Positions 35,025 through 45,275 of a stretch of 64,000 nucleotides of DNA are shown piece by piece. Below the pieces are notes generated by a model. That model was not told where the DNA came from, ran no database searches, and saw only the letters and a list, made by a program, of their open reading frames with translations. Source of the DNA: Salvia splendens (taxonomy: Eukaryota; Streptophyta; Magnoliopsida; Lamiales; Lamiaceae); assembly GCF_004379255.2 (NCBI RefSeq), contig NC_056036.1, positions 372,001 to 436,000 on the forward strand. Reading direction: 5' to 3'. Positions within the stretch are counted from its first letter, which is position 1. Each line of letters starts with the position of its first letter. A program made the position numbers and the translations under genes.

Positions 35025-36208
35025 TAAGAGCATCCACAATGGCGGTGAGCGGACTGGTCAGCCGATTCCCGGCGCTGGCTGGTCCGCTCGCCGAACCATT
35101 ACAGCCAGCCAGCGCCAAATCGGCGAGAAAATCAGCGAGCGCACGCCGATTCCCGAGCGCTGGCCGATGCGCTTGCCGATCGGCTGGCCGCCATTGCAGG
35201 CTCCCGATCGGCCAGTCGATTTTTTTTATTTAATTTTTGAAACACTATATATACGCGATTTGCACGTCATTTTCATTCACACCACTTGTGTTAACGAGTT
35301 TTTTCTCTATCTTAAATTCTGTACAAGAGCAACAACGCGAAATGAGTAGCGTGGGTGGTAGTAGTGGTGGTAGTGATGGGGATGCTGAGGAGTACGAACG
35401 GCGACGCTTTGGAGCGTTGATATATGTGTTTCCGCTTCAGGCACGATGCGGCTGGCAGACCCGGCCACACACCTATTCAAAAGTGCACTGCGGCAATCAG
35501 GCAGTTGGCCTACGAAGGCGCGGCAGACATGTGGGACGAGTACCTCCACATCGGTGAGACGACTGCCATTGAATATATGAAGTGTTTCTGTCAGGGCGTC
35601 GTCGAAATATTCCGTGATCAGTACCTTTGAAGCCCTACCACCGAAGACTGCCAGGAGCTTATGCAGATGCACGGGGAGAAGCATGGGTTCCCGGGTATGT
35701 TAGGCAGCATAGATTGTATGCATTGGGAGTGGAAGAACTGCCCCTCTGCCTGGAAAGGGTTCTACACGACCGGCTACAAGGGAAAGAATCCCACGATGAT
35801 CCTCGAGGCCGTAGCTGATTACCGGCTGTGGATTTGACATGCATATTTTGGGGTAGTCGAGTCGAAAATGACCTCAAAGTCCTCAACTCGTAGCCCCTTT
35901 TCAACGAGCAGTGCCACGGCGTCGGTCCGGCCATCAGTTTTATCGCCAACGGGAACCAGCATGATATGGGCTACTACTAGGCGGATGGGATATACCCTAG
36001 GTGGCCTGTCTTTGTGAAGACGATCAGGTGCGCATCAGATGAGAGGAAGGCCTACTTTGCGAAACGGCAGGAGTCGGCGCGCAAGGACGTGGAGCGCGCA
36101 TTTGGTGTGCTCCAGTCTCGATGGGGGCAATTAGGGGTCCAACGTGTTTGTGGCATGTCGACTGCATTGCTGATATAATGTACGTCTGTATTATCATGTA
36201 CAACATGA

Positions 36209-38258
36209 GAGCATCCGCAGCGGTGGCGGTCGTCGCCACCGCCGTCCGTGCCAGCGGCAAGGAGAAGGGTCGCCGCCGCTGCGCTCGCGCCGCTGGCACG
36301 GCGCTGCTCGATGTATCGAGCACGTCCGTGCCAGCGGACGCACACGTGGCGGCACAGGATTGGGCAACGGCGTAGCCGTTGCATTCAAACTTTTTTTTAA
36401 AAAAAATCAATATTTAATTATAAATAATGCTAAAAAATAAAAAAAAAATTTCCAAATCCCAAAAATATGGCCGTTTTTTTCCCATTTTTCTGAATTTTTT
36501 TGATTTTTTTTGATTTTTTTTTATTTTTTTTCCCAAAATCATCTATAAATACACACATTCATCACTCATTTATCACATCAATTCATCTCTCATTCATCTC
36601 TCATTCATAATTCTTATATAAACTATCAACACATTCAACCTTCACTCAAAACATCAAATGGATTTCACTCATCTCATGGTGGAAGCGGAGCGCGAAGAAC
36701 AAGAATACTACGAACAACATCGTGCCGCTTACGAAGCATATGTCGCGGCGAATACCCCCGCTCATCCTCCTCAACGCACTAGATCAAATCGCCGCTACAT
36801 CCATCGTGACCGGGAGGGAGCCCACGAAAGGCTCGTTGCCGACTACTTTGCCGACCATCCGCGGTTTCCGGCAGATTACTTCAGGCGCCGTTTTCGCATG
36901 TCAAAGCGCTTGTTCATGCGAATTGTCAACACATTGTCCGCACGTGTTGAATACTTTCAAACAGGTGTAGATGCAGCCGGCCGACAAAGTATCACGGCGT
37001 TGCAGAAGTGTACGTGTGCCATCCGACAACTCGCTACTGGGCAAACGGCCGACATCTTCGACGAGTATTTGCATATCGGTGAGTCCACTGGAATCCTTTG
37101 TTTAAAGAATTTTTGTGAGGGGCGTTCGTTCTGCTTTTGGGGATGAATTCCTTCGGGCACCCACCACCGATGATTGCCAACGGTTGCTTCGTCTTCACGA
37201 ATCAGTCCATGGCTTTCCCGGAATGCTTGGCAGCATTGACTGCATGCATTGGAGGTGGAAGAATTGCCCGACTGCTTGGAGGGGGCAACACTTAAGCGGT
37301 CACAAAGGCGGCGGCCCAACACTTATCCTTGAGGCGGTCGCCGACTATCGCTTATGGATTTGACATGCATATTTCGGCGTTGCCGGATCCAACAACGACT
37401 TGAACGTGCTCTATTCTTCACCACTCTTCAATGATGTGATGAATGGTGTATCACCGGCGATCGACTTCACCATCAACGGAAATACATACCGCATGGGTTA
37501 CTATCTCGCCGATGGTATCTACCCAAGGTGGTCGACGTTCGTGAAGACGCTCCACAACCCGCACGACCCGAGACGGGTTCTTTTTGCGCAGCGTCAAGAG
37601 TCAGCGCGGAAGGACGTCGAAAGAGCCTTCGGGGTCCTTCAAGCTCGATTCAACATTGTGAAGGCCCCGGCTCGGCTGTGGTACGTGAATAATATCGCCG
37701 ACATCATGTTCACGTGTATTATATTACACAACATGATTATAGCCGACGAAGGGCCGAGGGCGGCTAGCTTCTACGACGAGGACGAAGCCGGAAGCTCAAC
37801 AGCGAGGTCTCCCCCACGCCGAGGCGAGCATACGACGGTTGGCCAGAGGATCGAGACAAGACACACAATGCGCGATACTCGAATCCACAATCAACTACAA
37901 GAAGACCTAATCAACCACATGTGGGCGAAATTCGGCAACGAGTAGTGGTTTTTTTAATTTTTAGGATTTTAATTATGTAATTTTTAATTTTTAGGATTTT
38001 AATTATGTAATTTTTCATTTTTAGGATTTTAATTATGTAATGTTTAATTTTATTTGTCATTCGTAATATTTATTGTGGTTTTTAAATGAATTTTAATATT
38101 ATGGAAATGTTATTGTTTAATTGAATTTTAAATTAATTGTGCTCGTCATTGCGGAAGAGCACAGTTGTGGGTGTTGTGCTCTTGCTAGAGAGCAGGCATG
38201 AATAGTACCGCCCGGGCCCACAACCGTGCCGCTGGCAAGAGCACGGTTGTGGATGCTC
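36209..38258 (+). mobile_element. PIF/Harbinger element carrying only transposase, nested
   Basis: Ends GAGCATCCGCAGCGGTGG and (inverse) GAGCATCCACAACCGTGC are flanked by TGA on both sides (36206-36208, 38259-38261), a variant of the TWA target. Removing the element and one TGA restores the host reading frame across the site (NMIVEDEG), which proves the insertion boundary. Its 5' sub-terminal region at 36278-36351 is identical over 74 bases to the ORF1-only element at 48357-50182. Its 3' flank repeats GGATTTTAATTATGTAA. Confidence 0.95.
36658..37945 (+). pseudogene. PIF/Harbinger DDE transposase with one frameshift and one in-frame TGA
   Basis: The start codon at 36658 opens MDFTHLMVEAEREEQEYYEQ. 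The N-terminal helical region (FRRRFRMSKRLFMRIV) and AIRQLATGQTADIFDEYLHI follow. One extra G near 37128 shifts the frame inside NFCEGVRSAFGDEF. The first Asp lies in GSIDCMHWRWKNCP, the second in GSNNDLNVL and the Glu in DVERAFGVLQARFN, so all three DDE positions survive. TGA at 37361-37363 replaces the Trp of WHAYFG. The C-terminus ends HMWAKFGNE. Apart from these two lesions the gene is full length, about 428 codons. It is probably transcribed from the leader with TATAAATACACAC near 36545. Confidence 0.9.
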
Positions 38259-38771
38259 TGATTGTCGAAGATGAAGGTGTACAACTGACTAGTTGGGCAA
38301 CGACGATAATGAAGTCGGTCCAAGCCACGGCGTGGCCGCCGCCAACGTACGAAGTGGGATACCTCACGATGAAGTCGGCCGCCTCCAAGCACATGCCGAC
38401 ATGTGCCAAGTGAAAGCTCATATTCGACTCCAAAAGGATTTAATTGAAGAGTTGTGGGCGCGGAGGACTGCACGACGTTAGCTTTTTTTAATTATGTAAT
38501 TTTTTTAATGTACCTTTTTTATTTAAATAAAATTATTGCATTTTCTCATATCTGTGTCGTAAGTTGAATTCCGTATTTTGTGTGATTGTTATTTTTATAA
38601 TTTTATTTATTGTGGCTAGCCTATGGCTAGGCTATTGCTTATCTTGATGATATGGCAAGAGAAGTTTTTAGTGCTGATGATGTGACAGAAGGAGTTTTTA
38701 GTGCTGATGATGTGGCAGGAGGAGTTTGTGGCTAGGCTATGACTGGGCTATTGCCATCGTGGAGGCTCTAA

Positions 38772-38847
38772 ATAACTTATTACTCTTTTTCTTTATTTAA
38801 ATAACCTTATCGAAGCCATTCTTTTCCTAAAACAGAGATGAGCATAA

Positions 38848-38919
<72 letters not shown>

Positions 38920-39061
38920 TTAAAAAGCAAATGGGTGATGGCATAAATCATGTGGGCTGATAATTCCCAGCTATAGTAGGAATGGGTGAATAAATATAAA
39001 TATAAGCCTCCTCCTTTGTTTCAACTCCTCCTAACTCTCTCACTCTGATCTTGATCAATCA
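38772..39061 (+). promoter_or_regulatory. Upstream region of the BBX gene, with a long AAT tract
   Basis: The 290 bases between the Harbinger end and the BBX start codon must hold the proximal promoter and leader. They contain a pure AAT trinucleotide run and a GAATAAATATAAATATAAGC segment near 38990 that could include the TATA element. A CT-rich leader follows. The promoter beyond 290 bases is transposon DNA. Confidence 0.5.
38848..38914. repeat. (AAT)n microsatellite
   Basis: About 22 uninterrupted AAT units lie roughly 150 bases upstream of the BBX start codon. Length variation here could affect promoter spacing, but that is conjecture. Confidence 0.95.
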
Positions 39062-39941
39062 ATGAAGATCCTCTGCGACGTATGCAACCAAGGCGAGGCC
39101 ACGGTGTACTGCACCGCCGACGAGGCCTCCCTCTGTTCCTCCTGCGACCACCGCGTCCACCACGCCAACAAGCTCGCCGGCAAACACCGCCGCTTCTCCC
39201 TCCTCCACCCCCACTCCCCCCTCTGCGACATCTGCCAGGTATTGTAAATTCTTTCACACTCTAAATACTAAATTCTCTCACGCTCCTTCTCTATTTCTAA
39301 ATTCAATTTTTATTTTTGTAGGAAAGAAGCGCGTTTGTGTTTTGCAAGGAGGATAGAGCGATTCTTTGCAGGGAATGCGACATCCCAATCCACAAAGCCA
39401 ACCACCACACGCACAATCACACCAGATTCCTCCTCACCGGCGTCCGCCTCTCCGCTTCTCCGGCGGAATCACCACCACCACCTCCCCCGCCCGCCCAGGA
39501 TACCAACAATCTCCACTTCTCAACGAGTAGCATTTCCGAGTACTTGATCGAGACGCTGCCAGGCTGGCACGTCGAGGACCTTCTAGATTCTTCCACCCCT
39601 TCCTCCTCCGCCGCCGATTGCAAGGTCAGCCACCTCAAAGATTCGATTTTTATCAACCTTTCTTTTTTTATTTACTACAAATTTCTAATTATGGTGAAAA
39701 TTAACTGAAATTGCAGAGTGGGGAGAGTGATTTGATGCTGCCGTTTTGGGACGTTGATCTGCAATTTCAAGATCAATCATTTCTAGTGAATAATTTTGGA
39801 TTTGGATTGGGGAATGGAAATGGGAGCAAAGATGAGTTGAAATCCAGCAGAAAAAGAAGAGACGACAACTCTTTCGCAGTTCCACAGATCAGCCCTTCCT
39901 CCGGCGCCGTCTTCAACAAGAGATCCAAAACGTTTTGGTAG
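39062..39941 (+). CDS. B-box zinc-finger protein, BBX20/21-like (two B-boxes)
   Basis: Three exons, 39062-39238, 39322-39624 and 39717-39941, join at phase-0 GT-AG introns to give 234 aa. Residues 1-59 form B-box 1 (MKILCDVCNQGEATVYC, then CSSCDHRVHHANKLAGKH). Residues 60 to about 100 form B-box 2 (FVFCKEDRAILCRECDIPIH). A poly-proline stretch, the motif SISEYLIETLPGWHVEDLL seen in BBX20, a basic cluster (SSRKRR) and a Val-Pro motif (DDNSFAVP) follow. There is no CCT domain, placing it in the double-B-box class IV with BBX18-25. Arabidopsis relatives are nuclear cofactors in light signalling that work with HY5 and are degraded through COP1, which docks on such VP motifs. Its exact orthologue cannot be fixed by eye. 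The splice sites and start are unambiguous. Confidence 0.93.
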
Positions 39942-40109
39942 AACCAAAAAATCCAATCTTTTTCACAGCCCATTGCCGGAAAATCAGAGATCTGAATTCC
40001 CTTTTTGTAATTTTGTTTTTCTTTGTCAGATTTTTGGAGTGTAGTAAATATCTTGTTGCATTTAATGAGAAGACCTGCTACTGATATCACAACTCACTTT
40101 TTGTTTTCA

Positions 40110-40611
40110 GAGTATGCATCGTCCGCGGACGATAGTTCTTCGAGCACGCATCGGGTGTGCTATCGTACGCCCCATTGCGGGCGACGCAGACGATAGCGCG
40201 CCCGGTGCAACGCGTTTTACATTTTTTTAATTATTCAAAATTTATATATATACACTACAATTCTATTTCTTCCTTTCACTCTTCCATTCGCTCTCATCTC
40301 ATTCTCTCTATTTCAATTTATAAAATGAATCCCGGTGATTTCCCAAGTCCGAATAGTCCCGACGGGTTACCGATGTTCTGGTTATCTCCACTCTTGTAAC
40401 TTTTTTTTAAGGAAGTAAATATAGGATTTGCCTTAATTGTGGTGCTTTTTTTTTTGCTTGATATATTTGCAAACATAATAATTAAATATAAAATTAAATT
40501 GTGGTGCTATAGGGCGGCCTATATTTCCTACTGCAAGTGAAAGGGTATGAGGATAAAATGCTAATGTGGCGGAGCATAGGGCGGAGTATAGGGCTGTCAT
40601 CGTGGATGCTC
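40110..40611 (+). mobile_element. Short PIF/Harbinger-like element, ORF1-derived
   Basis: Ends GAGTATGCATCG and (inverse) GAGCATCCACGATG are flanked by TCA (40107-40109, 40612-40614). The 502-base element keeps a leader with ATATATATACAC and a start codon at 40325 opening MNPGDFPSPNSPDG, which resembles an ORF1 N-terminus rather than transposase. A stop follows after 24 codons. It is a non-autonomous deletion derivative about 170 bases after the BBX stop, so it may lie in or near that gene's 3' region. Confidence 0.7.
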
Positions 40612-40614
40612 TCA

Positions 40615-42093
40615 TGTTTTATGATGGAACAAGTCAAAAAAACCGAGTGATTATGGGAGTTTAGAAGTGACAGATGAATAGGTTGTCAATTTACTCCTTT
40701 TTGGAATTTGAGAATACAAAGCAAGAATAAGATGATGATGATCTTTGGTTGTTGAGAAAGAAAAAATGGCACATTTCGGGGAAAGGATTTTCTAAGGACT
40801 TAATGGAATTTATTAAGAATGGAGATGTTAATGTGTGATTAACAAATTTGCTACATCTAGCCATAAGAGATTTTAATAAGGTTCGGCCTTTTGGTAATTG
40901 AATGTGATTTTATTAGAATTTACTTATTTTGAGTGTTTTTTTCTTTTCTATAGTAGTACAAATTGCGGGTGTGTAATATAGTTGATTATGGAAAAGTCTA
41001 CAAGAAATTATGTAACTCATCAATTGTCAATAATGTATTCTCAACAATCTATAATAGCTATAAATATAATCCGCTAATGTGGAAAATATGTGAAATCATC
41101 AAAGTGTAAGTTTTTCTTTGTTATTTTTTTTCCCATCAACCTATGAATCACGTGAAATTTTCAAGTTTGACTAAATAATTAGTCTTTAATCAGTACAATC
41201 TTAGTTTATTTCCAGTAAAAATATAATGAAATAATCAGACTTTATTGACCAAAAACACACGGTTAACCTAAAAGTTTGCTATTGGCGTTTTGTTGTTGAG
41301 AAAGTTTGCTATGATCACTATGATTGTTTGCACAAACTCTATATGCACAGTTTGCTATTTCCAAGTTGATTCGGCTCTAATATCTTTTAAATGTTAAAAT
41401 TTGAAAAAAAATCGTAATCGTCATGTCACCTAATCATAAGATATTAGTCTCATAATATTTAGAAAATAATTATTAATAGATACATGCATCATTTAGGTTC
41501 GAATTCAATGGAGTCTTATCGCTTCTTAGAAATCTCGCCCCTCAACTCCACCGTTAGTTATTAACAAAACTTACCGAATATAAAAAATATTCATATACAA
41601 GGAGTACAATATATAACTAGTAAAATAACTTCATTCCCTAATTTAATACACTACTAGTGTATATATTATGAATCGAAGAAACCAAAGTAAATCATATGAA
41701 CTGAACTAAAACAACAAATTTAATTCGAAAACAAAATTAATTTGAAAGGAAGAAAAAATTAAAAAAATACTAGTACTAATAAAAAGGCTATAAAAATTCA
41801 ATGGATCTTCGAAACATGGCCGGAGCCATCCAGACGAAAATCCGCCGTCACCACCACCGCCGTCGACTTCCTACAATAACTATAATAATGACATTTTTCA
41901 CTTGCTTTAAAACTGGTGGTCAACTCCAGCCTCAACTCCAGCTTTTCTATCACAATAGACGTATTAAGATTTGAGAAGTCAACGGAATCTCCTTGAACAT
42001 ATAGTTATTGTATGTAGATATGTGGAGGCAATACGAAGAAGAATGGGAAGTAGAAGAGTACAACTGACAATAATATCTGTATGCTCCTCGTCG

Positions 42094-42130
<37 letters not shown>

Positions 42131-42165
42131 CTTTTGAAAAAGGAGGAATCACAGCCTAGATACTC
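40615..42165. other. Intergenic, possible old gene fragment at the right end
   Basis: Mostly AT-rich with no supported gene. On the minus strand at 41950-42165 there is an open stretch with a poly-Asp run made by a TCATCG hexamer repeat. It is cut at the Harbinger insertion site, and its continuation beyond the element at 44182 remains open (RALEYLGCDSSFF). This could be a disrupted gene, but I recognise no domain. Confidence 0.4.
42095..42130. repeat. (TCATCG)6 hexamer repeat
   Basis: Six perfect TCATCG units, encoding an Asp run on the minus strand. It lies just left of the Harbinger element at 42169. Confidence 0.9.
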
Positions 42166-42360
42166 TAAGACCATCCACTACGCGTCCCGCACCGGGCTCG
42201 CGTTTCGTCCTGGAGGGAAGGATCCTCCGCGGGACCCGTTGCAACGATCATCCCGTCCCGAGCCCGCGCCCGTCTCGTCCTGTAGCCCGTAGACGCGAGA
42301 CACGGGACGCGCCGTCCCGCCACGCACCCGGGAGACGTGTCGCGTGCCCGATGCTTGCAT

Positions 42361-42392
42361 GACGCCCACTCGCTGGGCCGCGAGTGGGCGTC
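42361..42392. other. Sub-terminal hairpin of the Harbinger element
   Basis: GACGCCCACTCGC and its reverse complement GCGAGTGGGCGTC are separated by a few bases. The same hairpin occurs at 52562-52593 in the ORF1-only partner element. It may be a binding site for transposition proteins, which is inference. Confidence 0.8.
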
Positions 42393-42612
42393 GTCACGGA
42401 TGACGCAATAATTCATTTTTTTAATTCGAATTTTAATAAAAAAAATAATTTTCAAACGGTAATATTGCCGTTAATTTTTTATTTTCCTTTTTTTAATTTT
42501 TTTTTACTCTATAAATAATCCTATTTCATACTCATTTCAAACACAAACACACATCTATTCCTCTCAAATCCTCTCTATCACTCCAATTTCCATCTTAAAT
42601 CAACCCAAACAA

Positions 42613-43869
42613 ATGGATCATTTTGAGCAAATGCGTCAATTAATGGAACAATCACTTGAAGAAGATCGACGACGAGAGGCGGGGGAAGCCGCTCCACCCC
42701 CACGACGCTCCCGGAAGTACATCAATCGGAACCGGGAGGAAGCCGCCGCATGGTTAGTACGCGACTACTTCTGCGATAACCCGATTTGGGGAGATACCTA
42801 CTTCCGTCGCCGTTTCCGCATGAGTAAACCGCTATTTCTCCACATAGCGAAAACTTTGGCGGCCAGAGAAGAGTTCTTCCGAGAAGGGTTCGACGCAGTC
42901 GGCCGTCCCAGCCACACGACGCTGCAGAAATATACTGCAGTCATCCGTCAGCTTGCGACTGGACAAACGGCCGACATATTCGATGAATACCTTCACATCG
43001 GAGACACCACTGGGCGCATGTGCTTGCTCAACTTCTGCAGAGGCGTCCGGGCAACCTTCAGTGACGAATTTCTCCGGAGGCCAAGCACGGACGATTGTCA
43101 GTTCCTCCTCAACCTGCACGAACAAGTGCACAGATTCCCCAGGATGCTTGGCAGTGTCGATTGCATGCACTGGCAATGGAAGAATTGCCCGGTGGCTTGG
43201 AGGGGGTCCTACACAAGCGGCCACAAAGGCACCCACCCAACCGTTGTACTCGAGGTCGTTGCCGACTACCGGCTTTGGATCTGACATGCGTACTTCGGGG
43301 TCCCTGGCTCGAACAACGACGTAAACGTGCTCCACCAGTCCGACCTCTTTACCGAAGTTTTGGATGGTAAAGCGTCGGCCATCAACTTCGTCGCCAACAA
43401 CCGGCTGTATAAAATGGGGTACTATCTCACCGACGGCATCTACCCGAAGTGGCCGACCTTCGTGAAGACGTGCAGCAGGCCTGCGAACCCAAAGCAGGCT
43501 CTTTTTGCGCAGAAGCAGGAGGCTGCGCGCAAGGATGTGGAGAGGGCGTTCGGGGTTCTCCAAGCGCGCTTCAACATCATCAAAGCCACAGCTCGTTCGT
43601 GGTTCATGGAGAGCATGGTCGACATCATGTATACGTGCATAATCTTGCACAACATGATTGTCCGAGACGAAGGACCCGATGCGGGAAATTGGTTCGACCC
43701 CGAATCCCCCGGAAGCTCAACCGCAAGTAGTCCGCCGCGAAGTGGAGCGCATCCGTCTATACAAGAACGGTTGGCTATTCGGGCAAGGACACACGACTCT
43801 AGCGCCCACACCCAACTCCAAGAGGATCTAATTGAGCACATTTGGGAAAACTTTGGCGGAGAAGATTAA
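42613..43869 (+). CDS. PIF/Harbinger DDE transposase, full length except one in-frame TGA
   Basis: From the ATG at 42613 (MDHFEQMRQLMEQSLEEDRR) one frame runs 418 codons to TAA, broken only by TGA at codon 224 (43282-43284). The helical N-terminal region includes YFRRRFRMSKPLFLHIAK, and AVIRQLATGQTADIFDEYLH follows. The catalytic triad is visible: D183 in LGSVDCMHWQWKNCP, D236 in GSNNDVNVL and E310 in ARKDVERAFGVLQARFN. The C-terminus ends HIWENFGGED. The enzyme would cut and join transposon ends in the nucleus together with a Myb/SANT ORF1 protein, which this element lacks. TGA stands for the Trp of the conserved WHAYFG and would leave a product without D2 and E3. Either the stop is read through or the copy is dead; the rest shows no decay. 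Confidence 0.88.
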
Positions 43870-44567
43870 ATTATGTCATTTTTATTTTTTTAGAATTTTA
43901 ATTATGTCTTTTTTTCTTTTTTTTTTTAAGTTTAAGTTGTAATGTTGTTTTAATTTTAATGAATTGTGTTTGTTTAAATTGAATTGGGTTGGAAAAAAAA
44001 TAAAAAATGAAATTAAATGAATAGTAATTAAGAGACGGAATAAGGGACGGAGCGTTGCAGGTTCCGTCCCTTAGTTAAGGGATGGAGGAAAAAAGGACAG
44101 TGGGGCCCTCAAATAGTGGTCAAATAGTAGTTAAGGGATGGTTTAAGGGACGGTATAGAGACAGCATAGTGGATGGCCTAAAGCTCGACACAACGTTATG
44201 AGAAACTAAGGGCTATTTGTAGGCATAATAAGTCTTCATTCTATTTGGAAAAGGAAATCGAGTTGTACTTGGATTCTTAACAAACAAATTAAAAGATAAT
44301 TACAAACTAAAAATTGTTTTATGTTGTTGGACGTGTTGATTTACTATATCTAATTGTAACTTCTTTATAGTATTAGTTAAGTATTGATATGTATAATACG
44401 TGGCCGATGCTATCCCATATAAAATTTAAATCCAAATCTCGTATTGTAACATATAACTGAAATTTTTCTACTTTTGTAATTTTAATTCTATAGTTTCTTT
44501 TACGCGCTAAGAAATAGTTATAGATTTAATTGGAGATTTTTTTTAAAGATAATTACCAAAAAAATTA

Positions 44568-44800
44568 CTCCATCCGTCCTTGAAAAGTATGAACATTTGA
44601 TTCGGCACGAGTTTTAATGCATAATTGGAAAAGTAAGAAAGATAGATTGAAAAAGTAAGAGAGAGATATTGAAAAAATTTTAAAAGTATTGTTAGTGGAG
44701 AGTCTCAACTCAATAGAGAGGGAGATTTCCAAAATTAAAAAATTTATTATTTTTAAAGACGGACTAAAAAGGAAAAAAAATTATACTTTTTAGGGTACTA
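44568..44800. mobile_element. Stowaway-like MITE, degraded
   Basis: The left end CTCCATCCGTCCTTGAAAAG follows TA. The right arm, with AAGACGGACTAAAAAGG, is an imperfect inverse. The exact right boundary is uncertain. Confidence 0.45.
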
Positions 44801-44815
44801 TTAAGTTTGATCAAT

Positions 44816-44941
44816 TTTGACTAATCCCTCAAATTTCTTTACTTAATTAATCGCTCTTACCGTATTTGTTTTTTAATCTTTGACTAATCCCTCAAATTTC
44901 TTTACTTAATTAATCGCTCTTACCGTATTTGTTTTCTAAAT
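44816..44941. repeat. 63-base tandem duplication
   Basis: Two adjacent copies of a 63-base unit start TTTGACTAATCCCTCAAATT and contain ATCGCTCTTACCGTATTTG, differing at only a base or so. It is non-coding and probably a recent slippage or unequal exchange. Confidence 0.9.
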
Positions 44942-45275
44942 CCAAAGATTAAAAAAGGAAAGGAAGATGAAATTAGTGCGGAATATGAAAATTGTTGCAA
45001 CCGTTAGTATGTATATTAACAACTTTTATTTTTATTATCAAAATAATTAATAAATTAATAGTATATGCTGAACAAGGAAATTTTTATTTCGTTGTATGCT
45101 TCAAATTCCAACGTATACTTTTCCAAAAAAAATGCAATCTTTCATTACCATTGCGTGAACTTAAGATATTGAAACACTTTCCAAATATAAACTCTTACTT
45201 ACCTTAATCGACTTTAAGTTATAACATAACTACTTCATCTGCCGCCAACAATCAAGCAAACGCTGAGATTTGAGA

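Larger units (their letters stand above)
35342..38481 (+). pseudogene. PIF/Harbinger transposase, frameshifted and split by insertion
   Basis: Segments in different frames cover the gene. IQKCTAAIRQLAYEGAADMW is near 35456. GMLGSIDCMHWEWKNCP, with the first catalytic Asp, is near 35700. LWI followed by TGA (35835-35837) and HAYFG comes next, then KRQESARKDVERAFGVLQSR with the catalytic Glu near 36060-36120. The frame reaches IIMYNM at 36208, where the second element is inserted, and resumes after it at 38262 with IVEDEG and a C-terminus ending DLIEELWARR. Several indels make it inactive. Confidence 0.85.
35028..38768 (+). mobile_element. PIF/Harbinger element (transposase type), interrupted by a second Harbinger element
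   Basis: Left end GAGCATCCACAATGGC and right end GCCATCGTGGAGGCTC form 16-base inverted repeats with two mismatches, flanked by TAA (35025-35027, 38769-38771). The transposase gene inside is degraded and is split at 36208 by the 2050-base element at 36209-38258. Without that insert the element is about 1.7 kb. Two near-identical copies of GTGCTGATGATGTG lie near the right end. Confidence 0.9.
42169..44178 (+). mobile_element. PIF/Harbinger element carrying only transposase (GACCATCC family)
   Basis: Ends GACCATCCACTACGC and (inverse) GGCCATCCACTATGC are flanked by TAA (42166-42168, 44179-44181). The 2010-base element has a full-length transposase frame with a single TGA and no ORF1. Its last 140 bases are nearly identical, in inverse orientation, to the left end of the ORF1-only element at 50823-52773. 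Both also carry the same GACGCCCACTCGC hairpin in the 5' sub-terminal region. The clean termini and near-intact frame indicate recent activity. Confidence 0.96.
44182..45275. other. Intergenic, no gene seen
   Basis: AT-rich DNA with a Stowaway-like remnant and a 63-base tandem duplication. The right end immediately precedes the kinase-like pseudogene. No other coding region is supported. Confidence 0.5.

Noticed and set aside
41800..41900. GC-richer minus-strand stretch after a possible TTGTAG acceptor
   Set aside because: It gives only a Gly-rich peptide with no known motif, so an exon cannot be supported.
42832..43650. 272-codon minus-strand frame inside the transposase
   Set aside because: It is the antisense shadow of a conserved transposase reading frame and has no domain of its own.
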